From positions 206,040 through 270,039 of the forward strand of contig MU394083.1 of assembly GCA_022578605.1 (NCBI GenBank): 64,000 bases of DNA, given 5' to 3'. Below the pieces are notes generated by a model that saw only the letters and a program-made list of their open reading frames with translations, had not been told where the DNA came from and did no database searches. The stretch is from Camillea tinctor (taxonomy: Eukaryota; Ascomycota; Sordariomycetes; Xylariales; Xylariaceae). The position numbers and the translations under genes were made by a program. Below are positions 1 through 10,289 of this stretch, piece by piece. Numbering within the stretch: position 1 is the first letter of the stretch; each line of letters begins with the position of its first letter.

Positions 1-1255
1 CTTGTAATATTACACGAAATCTTTCAGCTACCCGCCTCGGTGGCGTCAATTTTTAATTATCTACCGGTCTCCTTGCTTCTGGACCCTAGTCTTTGAAGAA
101 AGAAAAATGAAACGACTGTACCCAAGATTACAACGTCTCACATTCTATGCCGGGGCTTTAGAGAAGATATCCTAGGTGTAGATAGACCAGTAGTCTGTCT
201 CAATGATATAGCTCTCGGTCAGTATATGCGACGTAGCTTTTTCGAAGGGGGTTAAGTCAAACCGTAGAAAAAAGGGTGGCCGATCTACATATATTATAAT
301 GGGAGAAAACCACAATGTGTAGTTATGGGAAGTAGGAAGTGGCATGTGCTCCTTAAGGGAGAAAGAGTTTTCTCCTAGGTATCGTAGTTATGGCCCTGGA
401 CAACTAACGGCATTGTTATTTGAAACCATGTTGTACTCCGTACGACAAAGACGCGTATATTAAGTATTCAGACACTCCTGTAACCCCCTTTTCAATACAA
501 CCTCGTGACCCATGTTCTTGTTAACACACGAGGCTATGCGCGGCAAGTTCATCAAGCGAGCTTGGCTATGGGACCAATCGGTTCGCTGGGAATATAGTCG
601 GTATGAACATATTGTACCGGGGTAAGGTTCCTACATGAGAGAAAAAGTAGTGAAATATTTCATCACAATAGAGTTCTTATATGTGGAGAATGTCAAGCTG
701 TAATTAAAAAATCCCATGAAAATTGCTTCCCTACTTTTATATCTACCCTAGTTTGTGTTGGTAAACCTTTCGTTGGGTTTTGAAAGTTATCATATCTATG
801 CTTGCTTCTTATAAGCTAATTACTAAGGGCGATGAGATCCTGAAACCGGGTGTGATTAGCCGGCATGAACTCCTTGGGGATTTCGATTGTTGCTCAAGTT
901 AGGGTTCACTGAAATCACTTTTAAGGGTAGCAACTGTTCTGTCACATTAAGGTTCAATCAAAATGTCTTGCTTAGAACTAACACTTGACAGCCATTTTTA
1001 GACTAAGGACCCTGGTGGATGGATCATGATATAGACCCCGAAACCGGGAACTTGGATATTATAACCCACGCAAATCTGGTATAACACTAGGGTATGGCAC
1101 TAATTTTGCCATAAATCACCATTATTACCCTTGCCTATTACACAGCACCCACGTGGATTTGTCGGAAGAGGTCCTAAGTTAATTGTTCTGGTCGTGTCTT
1201 GGGACCCTAATTATCGGATAGCTGCCATCAAGTTTATCCTCGAGAATGTTATATA
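1..1255. other. Gene-poor AT-leaning flank
   Basis: No convincing coding region on either strand; open frames are short and lack recognisable motifs. The composition is AT-leaning with many TA steps. It leads directly into the inverted-repeat element that starts at 1256. Confidence 0.6.
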
Positions 1256-1617
1256 CATATGCCGGGATTATTCCAGTATGTGGAGTCGAAAAGTAGCCTT
1301 CTTGTTTTGATTGGCTGCAGCAATATTCAGGTATCAACTTACTTACATTATTAGGAAATGTACATATTTATGCTTACCTTAATAAGGTAAACGTCTTTAT
1401 TTATTTTTTTTTTCTTCTTTTAAAAAACATGCAAAACATTACTTCTTACGCTATGTAAAGCTTATATAAACCTGAGTTTTTAAAAGTTTTATTATATGTA
1501 AGTTGTATGTATCCCTTTTAACAAAATAACTGAATAAGTACCTTCATTGCTGCTGTAGCCAATCACAACAAGAAGGCTACTTTTCGACTCCACACACTGG
1601 AATAATCCCGGCATATG
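1256..1617. mobile_element. MITE-like element with long terminal inverted repeats
   Basis: The left arm (1256-1324) and the right arm (1546-1617) are near-perfect inverted repeats. Both begin, reading inward, with CATATGCCGGGATTATTCCA, and they differ by about three substitutions and one 3-nt (CAG) indel. The roughly 220-bp interior is AT-rich with no open frame. Each outer end abuts a TA dinucleotide (1254-1255 and 1618-1619), as expected for a Tc1/mariner-type TA target duplication. The short length, lack of coding capacity and long arms fit a non-autonomous MITE. I see no second copy in the window, so mobility is inferred. A long-hairpin transcript source is the alternative. Confidence 0.75.
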
Positions 1618-4273
1618 TAGTTTAGCTCTGATACATCTGATTTATTGTACCTAGGACCCTGAATATGTGGTCGCCGAATGATGATAAGGCCCACATTGTG
1701 ACCATACTGTAATAATCATCCTAAAACAGCGGCTACTCTCAAAAATGCATTATGCATTATTCAAAAGAAGGTCAAAATTTGCGAAATACGATGACCTTAT
1801 CGTGTAACACGTGTGTAGTATTTGTGCTGTAGCTATGAACGCACGCGTACATATCTGCTCGATGTACCTAAGGGGTATAAACTATAATAAGTGTCTTATA
1901 GGCAGTTGACTAGGTTATCATGTCATTATACGACTATGACTAGGTATGCTTGCACAACTATTTTTTGTTTAGCGTTTCTTGGATAAAGCACATATACATT
2001 GATATTTGCACATAGGTCTCAGCACCTAACTTTTCAGCTGACATAGGACACACAGGCCATCCCTAGTTTGACCTGTATTGCTACAATCCACGGTTGCACT
2101 TGATAGGTAGCCTCTCTCATTCTAGGATGATCCCCGCAAAAAAAAACCGCTATAGCCTACGTTGATGACACCTTTAATCGGGAGTATACAATATGTAAAT
2201 TTATATTGTGTTACAATGCCACACACCTCATTATGACCAATCATTCACCTTGAGTATTATGTAGTCAGTGTAATTTACTAGGAAAGAAGCTTGGTTCTAT
2301 AGATGGACTTTGATTTTTCTCAGCTAAGGAAATAATCGGGAATTATCTCATGTCATTCCATGTACGGAGTAGATATGTATGAAATTTCCGGGCGTATTCC
2401 GCACTTAATACACTAGATTGGGTTAGAGAACATGGTGTACAGGACGTCAAAATACTTAATCTAGGGCATCTAATTTAATCGGACTCTTGCGATCGGTTGA
2501 TCGACTTTTCACGGTCTGTGCTGCCAATCACGACTCTGAGAAGAGATGTGTCATGCTCCGTACAGTCACTCAATAGCATGACTGATGTAGAGATGTAGAG
2601 ATGATATACCAAGATCTGAGGTAATATTCTGAAATGGACCGATAACATACGGACGATACGTAAACATTGTGGAATCATTTTTACCATTCTTTTATTTTTC
2701 TTTTTTTCAAAGGGGGTTTTAGGGTTAGGGGGGAAGAGGCTGATATAACGGCCTTGGCTCTACTGCCTGCCAACTTTTAGTCATGGATCATAGGTAGGTC
2801 AAGTGCCGCTAACTGCAAAGGAGCCGCGAGCATTAGACTTGCATAGAATGAAATTTAGTAGATCTGAGATTTATACTTGCTTGTTCTATACTACGATGAT
2901 CGAATACATACCTATGTCATCGCGTGTAACCCACTGTTAGCAGTCAATAGTTTGTCTATAAGAGGGGGCCGAGGGTGCTTGGAGCTTTACCAACACAGCG
3001 GCTGGTGGTGGAGTAAAGGAGTGGGCCGGCGCATAGTAGTGTAGATCTTGATCTTCTCGCCGCGAACCAACCAATGGCATGAAGCGGTCTGGCTGAATAC
3101 CTACCGAAACTACCGAGACGAAGAATAAAGATTCCGAAGAAGTGATGACCTACATGGCACTAACTTGCATGAGAAGTGTCATGTACAAGCAGCCACAGAC
3201 TACGGTTGACGAGTTACGTTGCACGCCACAAATTTCCTATTCTACAGAAAGAAGATGTAGATGTAGTGAGTTCTTCTGGCTGGCTAGCGGGATGTCACTA
3301 TTTTGATGTGGCAGCTAAATATCACATCAGTCGACTAAGGCTCTTTACGTGATCACGTCCGACCCATGCAGGGTTGATTCTCCGCGAATCAATGCATTGC
3401 TAGCGGGATATTAGTGTGCAAGCCATATAAGATTGTCTAGGCAAATTCTGCGATAGATTCCTTCCCGGGACAGGTTCTTCTTTATGATTCGGCATGTTTC
3501 AGTACCGTAGTATTATACCAGAAGGAGGGGAGCCAAAATCCACCGGACCAGCGACGCAGACAGCAGGTGCTTACGTTGAAAAGGCTATTAAACTGCTAAT
3601 GACTAGACTTATCTTTACGGCGTACCAAGTTTTTTTCCAAAGGGGAATCTTGGATTAGAGCCATACAAAGTATAGGAGATGGTGATAGATGCCTGATGTA
3701 ACGAAGCGGGAAGCGGGATGCTCCTCACGAGCGCGGCACGCGCCGTCACAGTCATACTGTCCATAATGTCCGCAGGCAAGCAAGTAACTATGTAATGATA
3801 TGTTTTCCCTAAGCAGTGGTCTCATACAAAGGGAGGCTTCAACAAGGGTTCCCTCCTCATCGACCATAGGGTCGAGCTCATCTATTAGCTCCCTAGCTCC
3901 CCCAAAATAATTCTGTCCTACTATAATTCCCAAGCCGGTAAGCGCTAGGTTAAATGGGAGGCGAAGTGAGTGGATGCATCCTGTTGAGGAAAGACCCCCG
4001 CCCCACGACGGTATGGACTGGGATCAACGTAACTTGAATAATTAGCCCAGGTGCCAGACAAGGGCGAAATAGTTGACAACGTACTTCACACATATTAGTG
4101 CCATTAAGTCTTGGGGACGACCATCCCATTGGGATTTATTTATAATCTGTGCATATCCGATGGGTAACTCCGGTCGTCTCCATATAGATGGAACGTCCTG
4201 CCCCGGATCATCCACGACGAGGACATTGAGTGTTTAGCATCTTTAGATCGATATCCTTTTACACTCGTCCAAA
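1618..4273. other. Gene-poor AT-leaning region upstream of the P450
   Basis: No supported gene. A minus-strand frame at 3655-3933 (92 codons) has no recognisable motif and no intron context. Two telomere-type units (TTAGGG twice) lie at 2719-2730 but do not form an array. The last part before 4274 should contain the P450 promoter; no clear TATA box was found close to the start codon. Confidence 0.55.
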
Positions 4274-6562
4274 ATGGATATTCGTATTTGCGCAGTTTTG
4301 GCGTTCGCCGAGAGTCTGGCTATTTATGAGTTGAATAAAGCATACCAGCGACCTGTGCTGTCGACCACGGACTTCGGAATCGGTGTATTAGCACTTCTCG
4401 GCTTACAATGGATGCTGCTCAAGATCTATCGAGTATTTATCTATCCGCATTTTCTGTCGCCTCTGAGACAGCTTCCTGGGCCAAAGGTATGTGGTCTCCA
4501 AATCCATCTTCTACTTCACAAGAGATATACTAATAGTTGCCTAGGATGGCCATTTTCTTGTTGGTCAGATGGTTAACCAATATCGAGCCTCTAGCCCTGT
4601 AGAGGTCTTCTTGGACTGGTCCAGACAATGGCCGGATACACCACTGATGTAAGAAATATAGATATCTATCGCTCTTTCGAGTTTCTAGTGAAGAGTGTAA
4701 ATTCCTACATAGGTTTAGCCGCTGTATATACACACTTATCGACGACAAATGCTGTATCAACTTCCTGCTTCTAAAAGGATGGCATGGCTGACTGAAATTG
4801 AAACAGAAAGTTCTTCGGGCTCGCCAACAATGAAATGCTATTGATCAATACCGTCGAAGCACATAAACAAATTTTGCAAACACACTGTTACGACTTTGTT
4901 AAACCAGAATTCATTCATCGATCTGTTGGTGAAATTGTTGGCACCGGTCTTCTCCTTGCTGAAAAACAAGAACACAAAAGACAACGAAGATTAATTCTGA
5001 GTAAGCCTGTTCTACCCTCGAAAAGTTTTATAAGTTTCTAGGTTAATTTTAACATGTGTCTAATTAGACGTTTTCTCCGTGCCGAACATCAAGAAATTGG
5101 TGCCAGTATTCCAAGATGAAGCCCGTCTTATGACCAAATCTATCGGAGAAGAGCTTAGGGGGGAACCGACAGGAGATATTGACGGTTAGCAACAATGCCA
5201 TGATGACAACATACATAACTTATTTGTGCTAACACTATCTACAGTATTATCGATATTTTCAAAGTCTACACTCAATGCTATTGGACTCGCAGCAATGGGC
5301 ATTAAACTTGAGAATTTGAAATCCCCCGAAGTGGGTATGGACTGCCAGCAATGCTACCATCGTATGCTTTCACAGTCAACTCTGAGTGCTCTCATAAGCT
5401 TCATCAACGTCCATCTCCCCATACGCTGGGCAATTCCATTGGAGGCCAACCTAGGATACGTGCGGGCCAGCCGCGGACTACGTAGTATGCTTACCCGGTA
5501 CATTGATCAGCGGAGCAGAGAGATTGCACTAGGAGACAAAGAAAAGCAAGTTGGTTTCGAATCTCGAGACTTGCTTACATTCATGCTCGAGGAACGAGAA
5601 TCTACCGGTGAAATTCTCACTACTGAGAATATAATGGGACATGTGAGTAGACCTAAATCTGTTATCAAAGGTTATATGACTGATCGTATCTCAAGCTACA
5701 AAACTTCCTCGCTGCGGGTATGTCTCCCTGATTACTTTCAACATCTCCCTGCGTTACCTCCCTGTATTATTTTCCGTATCTCCCTGAATTTTCTCCACCT
5801 GTTACCTTCCAACACCGATTTTAGCATCTCCCTTTATTACTTCCAATATGATGCAATAACAGATCGCAGGGGTTCCAATATTCACTAACATGTTGTTCTA
5901 GGTCACGAAACTACGTCCGGAACCTTGACTTGGGCTACTTACATTCTAGCTACACGACCTGACATTCAGGACAAACTAAGAGCCGAAATCAAAACCTTAG
6001 ACGAGGGAACACCAGATTGGGCGAGCCTTGAGAGCTTGCACTATTTGAACAACTTTTTCAGGGAGGTTACTAGATTGTATAGTACTGGTAAGTCTGAAGC
6101 CTCCATAACTACGTGTACAAGTCTCGCAAGGAGTTTACTCATTTTTGGTTTCCCTCAGCACCGTTCACATACCGGGAGGCCGACAAGGACGTGGTCATCT
6201 GTGGGCAATTCGTTCCGAAGGGTACGCATCTGGTCATGAGCCCCTTTGTATCGAACCTATCCCCACAAATCTGGGGTGAGGACGCAGATCAATTCAGGCC
6301 AGAGCGCTGGGATACCGTCACGGGCGATGCCGCATCTCCTTACGGAATCGAAACATTTTCAAACGGCCCGCGGGTGTGCATCGGGAAGATGTATTCGGTC
6401 CTTCTCTTCAAGGCATTCATGGTACAGATGCTACGAGAATTCCACTTCTCTAAGAGCGCAGATCTCATAGCACGCGGCGATGCATTCCCAGAAATTCAGA
6501 ATCCCGGAGTGACCTTCAGACCCAAGGGCGACGTCAAGATTCACATCGAAAGAATCTACTAG
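4274..6562 (+). CDS. Cytochrome P450 monooxygenase (membrane-anchored, 8 exons)
   Basis: Haem-thiolate monooxygenase of the fungal microsomal type; substrate unknown. Exons: 4274-4486, 4545-4648, 4807-5000, 5068-5184, 5245-5642, 5696-5717, 5902-6087, 6159-6562. All junctions are GT..AG and the joined frame gives 545 residues, a normal P450 length. Visible: hydrophobic N-terminal anchor, proline-rich hinge LRQLPGPK (about 64-71), I-helix oxygen-activation motif AAGHETTSG (348-356), K-helix ExxR as EVTR (404-407), FRPERW (about 457-462), and haem loop FSNGPRVCIG with the axial Cys at 485. The start codon sits in a good context (CCAAAATGG). Exon 6 is only 22 nt yet carries the first half of the I-helix motif. 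Intron 6 contains degenerate TCTCCCTG repeats. Neighbours are not obviously related enzymes, so no pathway is assigned. The gene looks intact. Family membership is certain; CYP subfamily is not assigned. Confidence 0.95.
5718..5901 (+). repeat. Degenerate TCTCCCTG-type repeats inside P450 intron 6
   Basis: The 184-bp intron contains at least five imperfect copies of a roughly 20-bp pyrimidine-rich unit built around (A)TCTCCCTG, separated by TTAC/TTCC-rich spacers. It is the longest intron of this gene. The repeats lie between the 22-nt microexon and the exon that completes the I-helix motif. Confidence 0.6.
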
Positions 6563-7801
6563 GACTTAGTCGCGATCGAACAGCACATCCCATTTAGGAA
6601 CGCTAGGATCCTCCCATTGGGATGGTTGGGATCGCTGATCCTACCCAATACATAATGAATGAAATGTGGCCACGCTTTGAACTTTTGATACCCCCCCTGG
6701 TATATATAGCATAGATGGACGGTGACTTGTATTTATAAGGAATAGTATAATAAGAAAGTTTCGATGCTTACCTGACTCGGTCTAATCGGGAACGATTGGG
6801 TAAGGGTTGCGTTATGACATCAACTGGGCTTCTTTTCGTTTTGACTTCTTTTTCTGGTCACCGAGGACCGCGAGGGGGGCTTTGAGCTGAACATGATCTT
6901 GATAAGGATTAGCAGGCCCCGAAAATCCGGAGTATGCTGGCGATGCCCGATGCAGGAATAGTTCCTGTAATACGAGCGGAGGAGATTAGGAAGTGGGCTT
7001 TACACCAAAATCTCGGATGACTTGCACATTGCATAACTGCTGCAGGTTGTACCGCACTATATATTAGTTCGCGATGAATCAAGGTAAGATTCGCATAGCC
7101 TATCAAAAAAGAACCTACAGAACATAAAGAGAAACATGCATCCGATTATATTTCCTCTACTTTGCTTCAGTAATGAAATTTATAGTAAGTGACTTGTAAA
7201 TTTCTGGGCAAATTATCTGTATTGTCCTGTATTGTTTTGGTTTAAAAGCCATTGATAACACCAAGAATCAAATGCTCGACACAAGATAGTTGATATTCGT
7301 GTAGCTTTTAGCACATAGCAAGTGTGGTTTTGATCGGGTCTAGGATCCTAAATGGGTTAAGTTGTAAAGGTGAATTGACTAATTGAATTTACCGCAATTA
7401 TTTATTTCCTTTTGTATTTTTTATTCTCCTTTATTTCAGATGCCTCGGTCCAGAATCCTCTCACTTTGTAACGGGCAAATAATCCCCTCACCCCCCCTCT
7501 TACGAGGCACAATTCATCACCGCTACTGAATATTTCAGAACAGCCAGCCTCAAACCCCGAGACCATAGGGCTAAATAAAGTATACGTATATAAATTGTTG
7601 CAAATTGTGACAGCTAGTTCCGGTAAGGCTACATCAACCTGCAGTAGGTCACGGATTGTGCCATGCTCTCTCCCTACCCCTTGCTGAAGTGAACCGAATT
7701 ACTTCATCGTCTAGCCATGCGGCATGAGTATGCTAATTGTCAAACATGGCAAAACCAGTGGGAATTTACTGCTGTCCTGATAGGGTCGGCAGTAAGCCAT
7801 C
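6563..7801. other. Intergenic region between P450 and Spt10-like gene
   Basis: About 1.2 kb holding the 3' flank of the P450 and the promoter of the Spt10-like gene. The first half is AT-leaning. No supported gene, repeat or RNA was seen. Confidence 0.5.
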
Positions 7802-9757
7802 ATGCCGGCCATAATGGACGACCCCGCTAGCCCGACCATCCACCGCGTCTCGGGAGTGACGCCGTACCCGGATCCGAATAAGCCGGAGCTACCCCCGAGT
7901 ATCACCCCGCGCCAGGTAACTCTAAGGGACCGGCAGACCATTGCTACTATCGTGCCCTTTGTTTCTCGTGACCAAGTGCCTACCTCCTTGCTTGCCTATC
8001 TCTCCGACCAGTTCGCCAAGGAAATCGAGGGCGGCGATACCTACCCCATGATAGATCCGATGCCCTTTGAGAAGTTCGCGGCCTATTGGCTCCAGAATTT
8101 CGCCGGCATTATGCTGCTCGGTCAGATTGATAGCCCCGAGGATGTTGTCGAGGGCAAGGACTGGTCTCGCGAGTGTCTCGGTAGTTTCTACATCAAGCCG
8201 AACTACCCTGGCCGAAGTAGCCATGTTTGCAACGCTGGGTTCCTCGTTACCGAGGCTGCGCGCAACCGGGGAGTCGGTCGGCTCATGGGCGAGACTTACA
8301 TAGATTGGGCACCGAAGCTAGGCTATAGCTACTCGGTCTTCAATCTCGTGTACGAGACCAATGTGGCGTCGTGCCGGATCTGGGACGCACTGGGCTTCAA
8401 GCGGATCGGGCGCGTCAAGGGGTGCGGCAATCTCAAGTCCTATCCGGACCGGCTGATCGACGCCATTATCTACGGGCGGGAGCTGGGCACGGGCGCTGGG
8501 GAAGGGGCCGGCGACCCGCTTCTCGTGAGTGAAGAGCGTTTCGACAAAATCAAGTTTTATCTCAAGTATGGGCGTTACCCGAACGGATCTGACCGCGCCG
8601 AGAAAAGCAGGCTCCGCAGCGCGGCGACACACTACAAGCTCCTCGACAACGACGTGCTCATGCTGAAGGGAAAGGAGGTCATCAGCGACCCGGGGCGCCA
8701 GATGGCCGTCGCGCGGAGGATTCACGAGGAGGGCGGACACGCCGGCATCAATAAGACCACCGCTGTCATCGCCGAGAAGTTCCATTGGAGTCGCATCAAG
8801 GAGACAGTGTCGGATGTAATTAGGACATGTGATCAATGCAAGGACCTGGGCAAGATGTCCTCGTCGACGCAAAATCAGAACCAGAACCAGAACCAGAATT
8901 TCAATGCAGTCCGTCGCCTCAACCATGTGAACAGCGCCGCCGGCCCCCTAGTGAGTCCCGACCCGTCCAGAATGTCTCCCGCACCCGTACCCGCAGTAGC
9001 AGCCGCGCTGGGTCCCAGATCCAGCAGCGTAGAAGAAGCAACCGGTAGTATCCTCGACTTGCACACCCCGCTGCACCAGCACCACCACCATCACCACGCT
9101 CTGCACCCCAACTCGCTGCACCCGGCCCCCTCCCTCGTAGGCCACCCGCACGACCAATACGCCAACCCGAACGACATATCCTCGCTGCTCAACCCGCCCG
9201 CGCCTCCCCCACCGGCCGACCTGCACCCGTCGCACCACCCGCTGCACGAGCACCTGCACCACTCGTCGGCGGCGGCGACGCTGCTCTCGCTGCACGAAGC
9301 CGACGCGGAGCTGTACCACCCGATCGACCCGCAGATCATATCGCACGGGACGCCGCAGCACAGCAGTGCGCTGTTCGCGTCGTCGAGCGCGCACCGGCCG
9401 TTCGCGACGTCGTTCCAGGCGCTGCTGCACAGCGCGGCGGCGCGGGAGCGGGCGCGGGCGGCGTCGACGCAGGACGAGGGGTCGCGGGAGGCGGGGGGCG
9501 ACGAGGCGGCCAGCGAGTCGGAGGGCGTGGACATGGCGATGCTGATCGAGCAGTCGGTGTCGCGGACGTCGTCGACGTGCTCGTCGTACGGGGGGATGGA
9601 GGTGGACATCGGGAGCACGATCGGGCACGCGTACGGCGAGGAAGGGGAGGGTGGTGGGGCGGTCTCGGACGATGAGGGGGGTGGTAGGGGGGTGGTGGAT
9701 GGGGGGAGGAAGAAGCGGAGTAGTATATATGATATGATGTACCATCCGCCTGGGTGA
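7802..9757 (+). CDS. SPT10: Spt10-like protein: GNAT acetyltransferase domain plus HHCC zinc finger
   Basis: Single-exon gene, 651 residues. Residues about 36-230 form a GNAT fold with an acetyl-CoA loop of the R-x-x-G-x-G type (RNRGVG, 154-159). Residues about 250-350 contain an integrase-type HHCC zinc finger: His308-x4-His313-x29-Cys343-x2-Cys346, ending CDQC. This domain order matches yeast Spt10, where the finger binds histone-gene upstream sequences and the acetyltransferase domain supports histone transcription; the same role here is inferred. The C-terminal third is low complexity: a QN repeat (about 357-368), a His-rich run, Pro/Ala/Ser-rich stretches and an acidic-glycine tail, encoded by very GC-rich DNA. 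The start at 7802 has a good context (CATCATGCC) and precedes the GNAT domain by a short Pro-rich leader. It converges with CCT7. An unrelated GNAT protein that captured a retroelement-type finger is the alternative. Confidence 0.8.
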   Translation: MPAIMDDPASPTIHRVSGVTPYPDPNKPELPPSITPRQVTLRDRQTIATIVPFVSRDQVPTSLLAYLSDQFAKEIEGGDTYPMIDPMPFEKFAAYWLQNFAGIMLLGQIDSPEDVVEGKDWSRECLGSFYIKPNYPGRSSHVCNAGFLVTEAARNRGVGRLMGETYIDWAPKLGYSYSVFNLVYETNVASCRIWDALGFKRIGRVKGCGNLKSYPDRLIDAIIYGRELGTGAGEGAGDPLLVSEERFDKIKFYLKYGRYPNGSDRAEKSRLRSAATHYKLLDNDVLMLKGKEVISDPGRQMAVARRIHEEGGHAGINKTTAVIAEKFHWSRIKETVSDVIRTCDQCKDLGKMSSSTQNQNQNQNQNFNAVRRLNHVNSAAGPLVSPDPSRMSPAPVPAVAAALGPRSSSVEEATGSILDLHTPLHQHHHHHHALHPNSLHPAPSLVGHPHDQYANPNDISSLLNPPAPPPPADLHPSHHPLHEHLHHSSAAATLLSLHEADAELYHPIDPQIISHGTPQHSSALFASSSAHRPFATSFQALLHSAAARERARAASTQDEGSREAGGDEAASESEGVDMAMLIEQSVSRTSSTCSSYGGMEVDIGSTIGHAYGEEGEGGGAVSDDEGGGRGVVDGGRKKRSSIYDMMYHPPG

Positions 9758-10289
9758 GGATGGGGAGGGTGCGGTTATGGAGGGGGTAGGGAGAGAAGAA
9801 GAGAAGAGAAAAAGAGGGTTGTTTATTATTTGTGGCGGAATAAGGATAGAGACGTAGAGCTAGAGACATTAATACCCCCTATCTATCTAGCCTGGCCCAG
9901 GACCTTAAAGTAATGCTAAACCCGGATTCGAACATAAGAGATAGAAGTCCGCATCATAGCAGTCATGCGTGAGTAAAGGAGATATCTGGACTGGTATATT
10001 CCAAGTATGGAGAAGTATCCTACATCATTAGTCCGTTTTCCACCCTTAAAGCCTGCTTAAGCCTAGGATACTATGCAATATCACGGGCACGAATAACAAA
10101 TTATTTACGTGGCTTCAAGCGGACGGCGGCCTTTTGTCCTCTATATTTTGCGCCTACCTTTTATCTAGCGCACTGAAGCTTAGCCTTCAAGGTATTATAC
10201 AATCGCGAGGATTTTTAATTCTTGGTTCCCCTTCTTATGCCACCGAAGCTATGAACAACATGCCATTATTCCACTATCTTTCGCTAACC
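9758..10289. other. Convergent 3' intergenic region
   Basis: About 530 bp between the convergent Spt10-like and CCT7 genes. It presumably holds both 3' UTRs and polyadenylation signals. A GGATTCGAAC string near 9912 resembles a tRNA B box but lacks a T-stem. No other feature seen. Confidence 0.5.

Noticed and set aside
2719..2730. Two TTAGGG units suggesting a telomere
   Set aside because: Only two units, not at the window end and no flanking array; consistent with chance in G/T-rich DNA.
3655..3933. 92-codon minus-strand frame in the left flank
   Set aside because: No family pattern or splice context; could be a relic but cannot be supported.
8948..9745. 265-codon minus-strand open frame over the Spt10-like C-terminus
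   Set aside because: Arg/His/Val-rich shadow of GC-rich sense codons; no motif; the sense strand carries a recognisable protein.
9091..9869. Overlapping minus-strand frames (9091-9618 and 9336-9869)
   Set aside because: Low-complexity Pro/Ser/Thr shadows of the same GC-rich tail.
9908..9925. tRNA B-box-like GGATTCGAAC
   Set aside because: No complementary T-stem, A box or acceptor stem around it on either strand.
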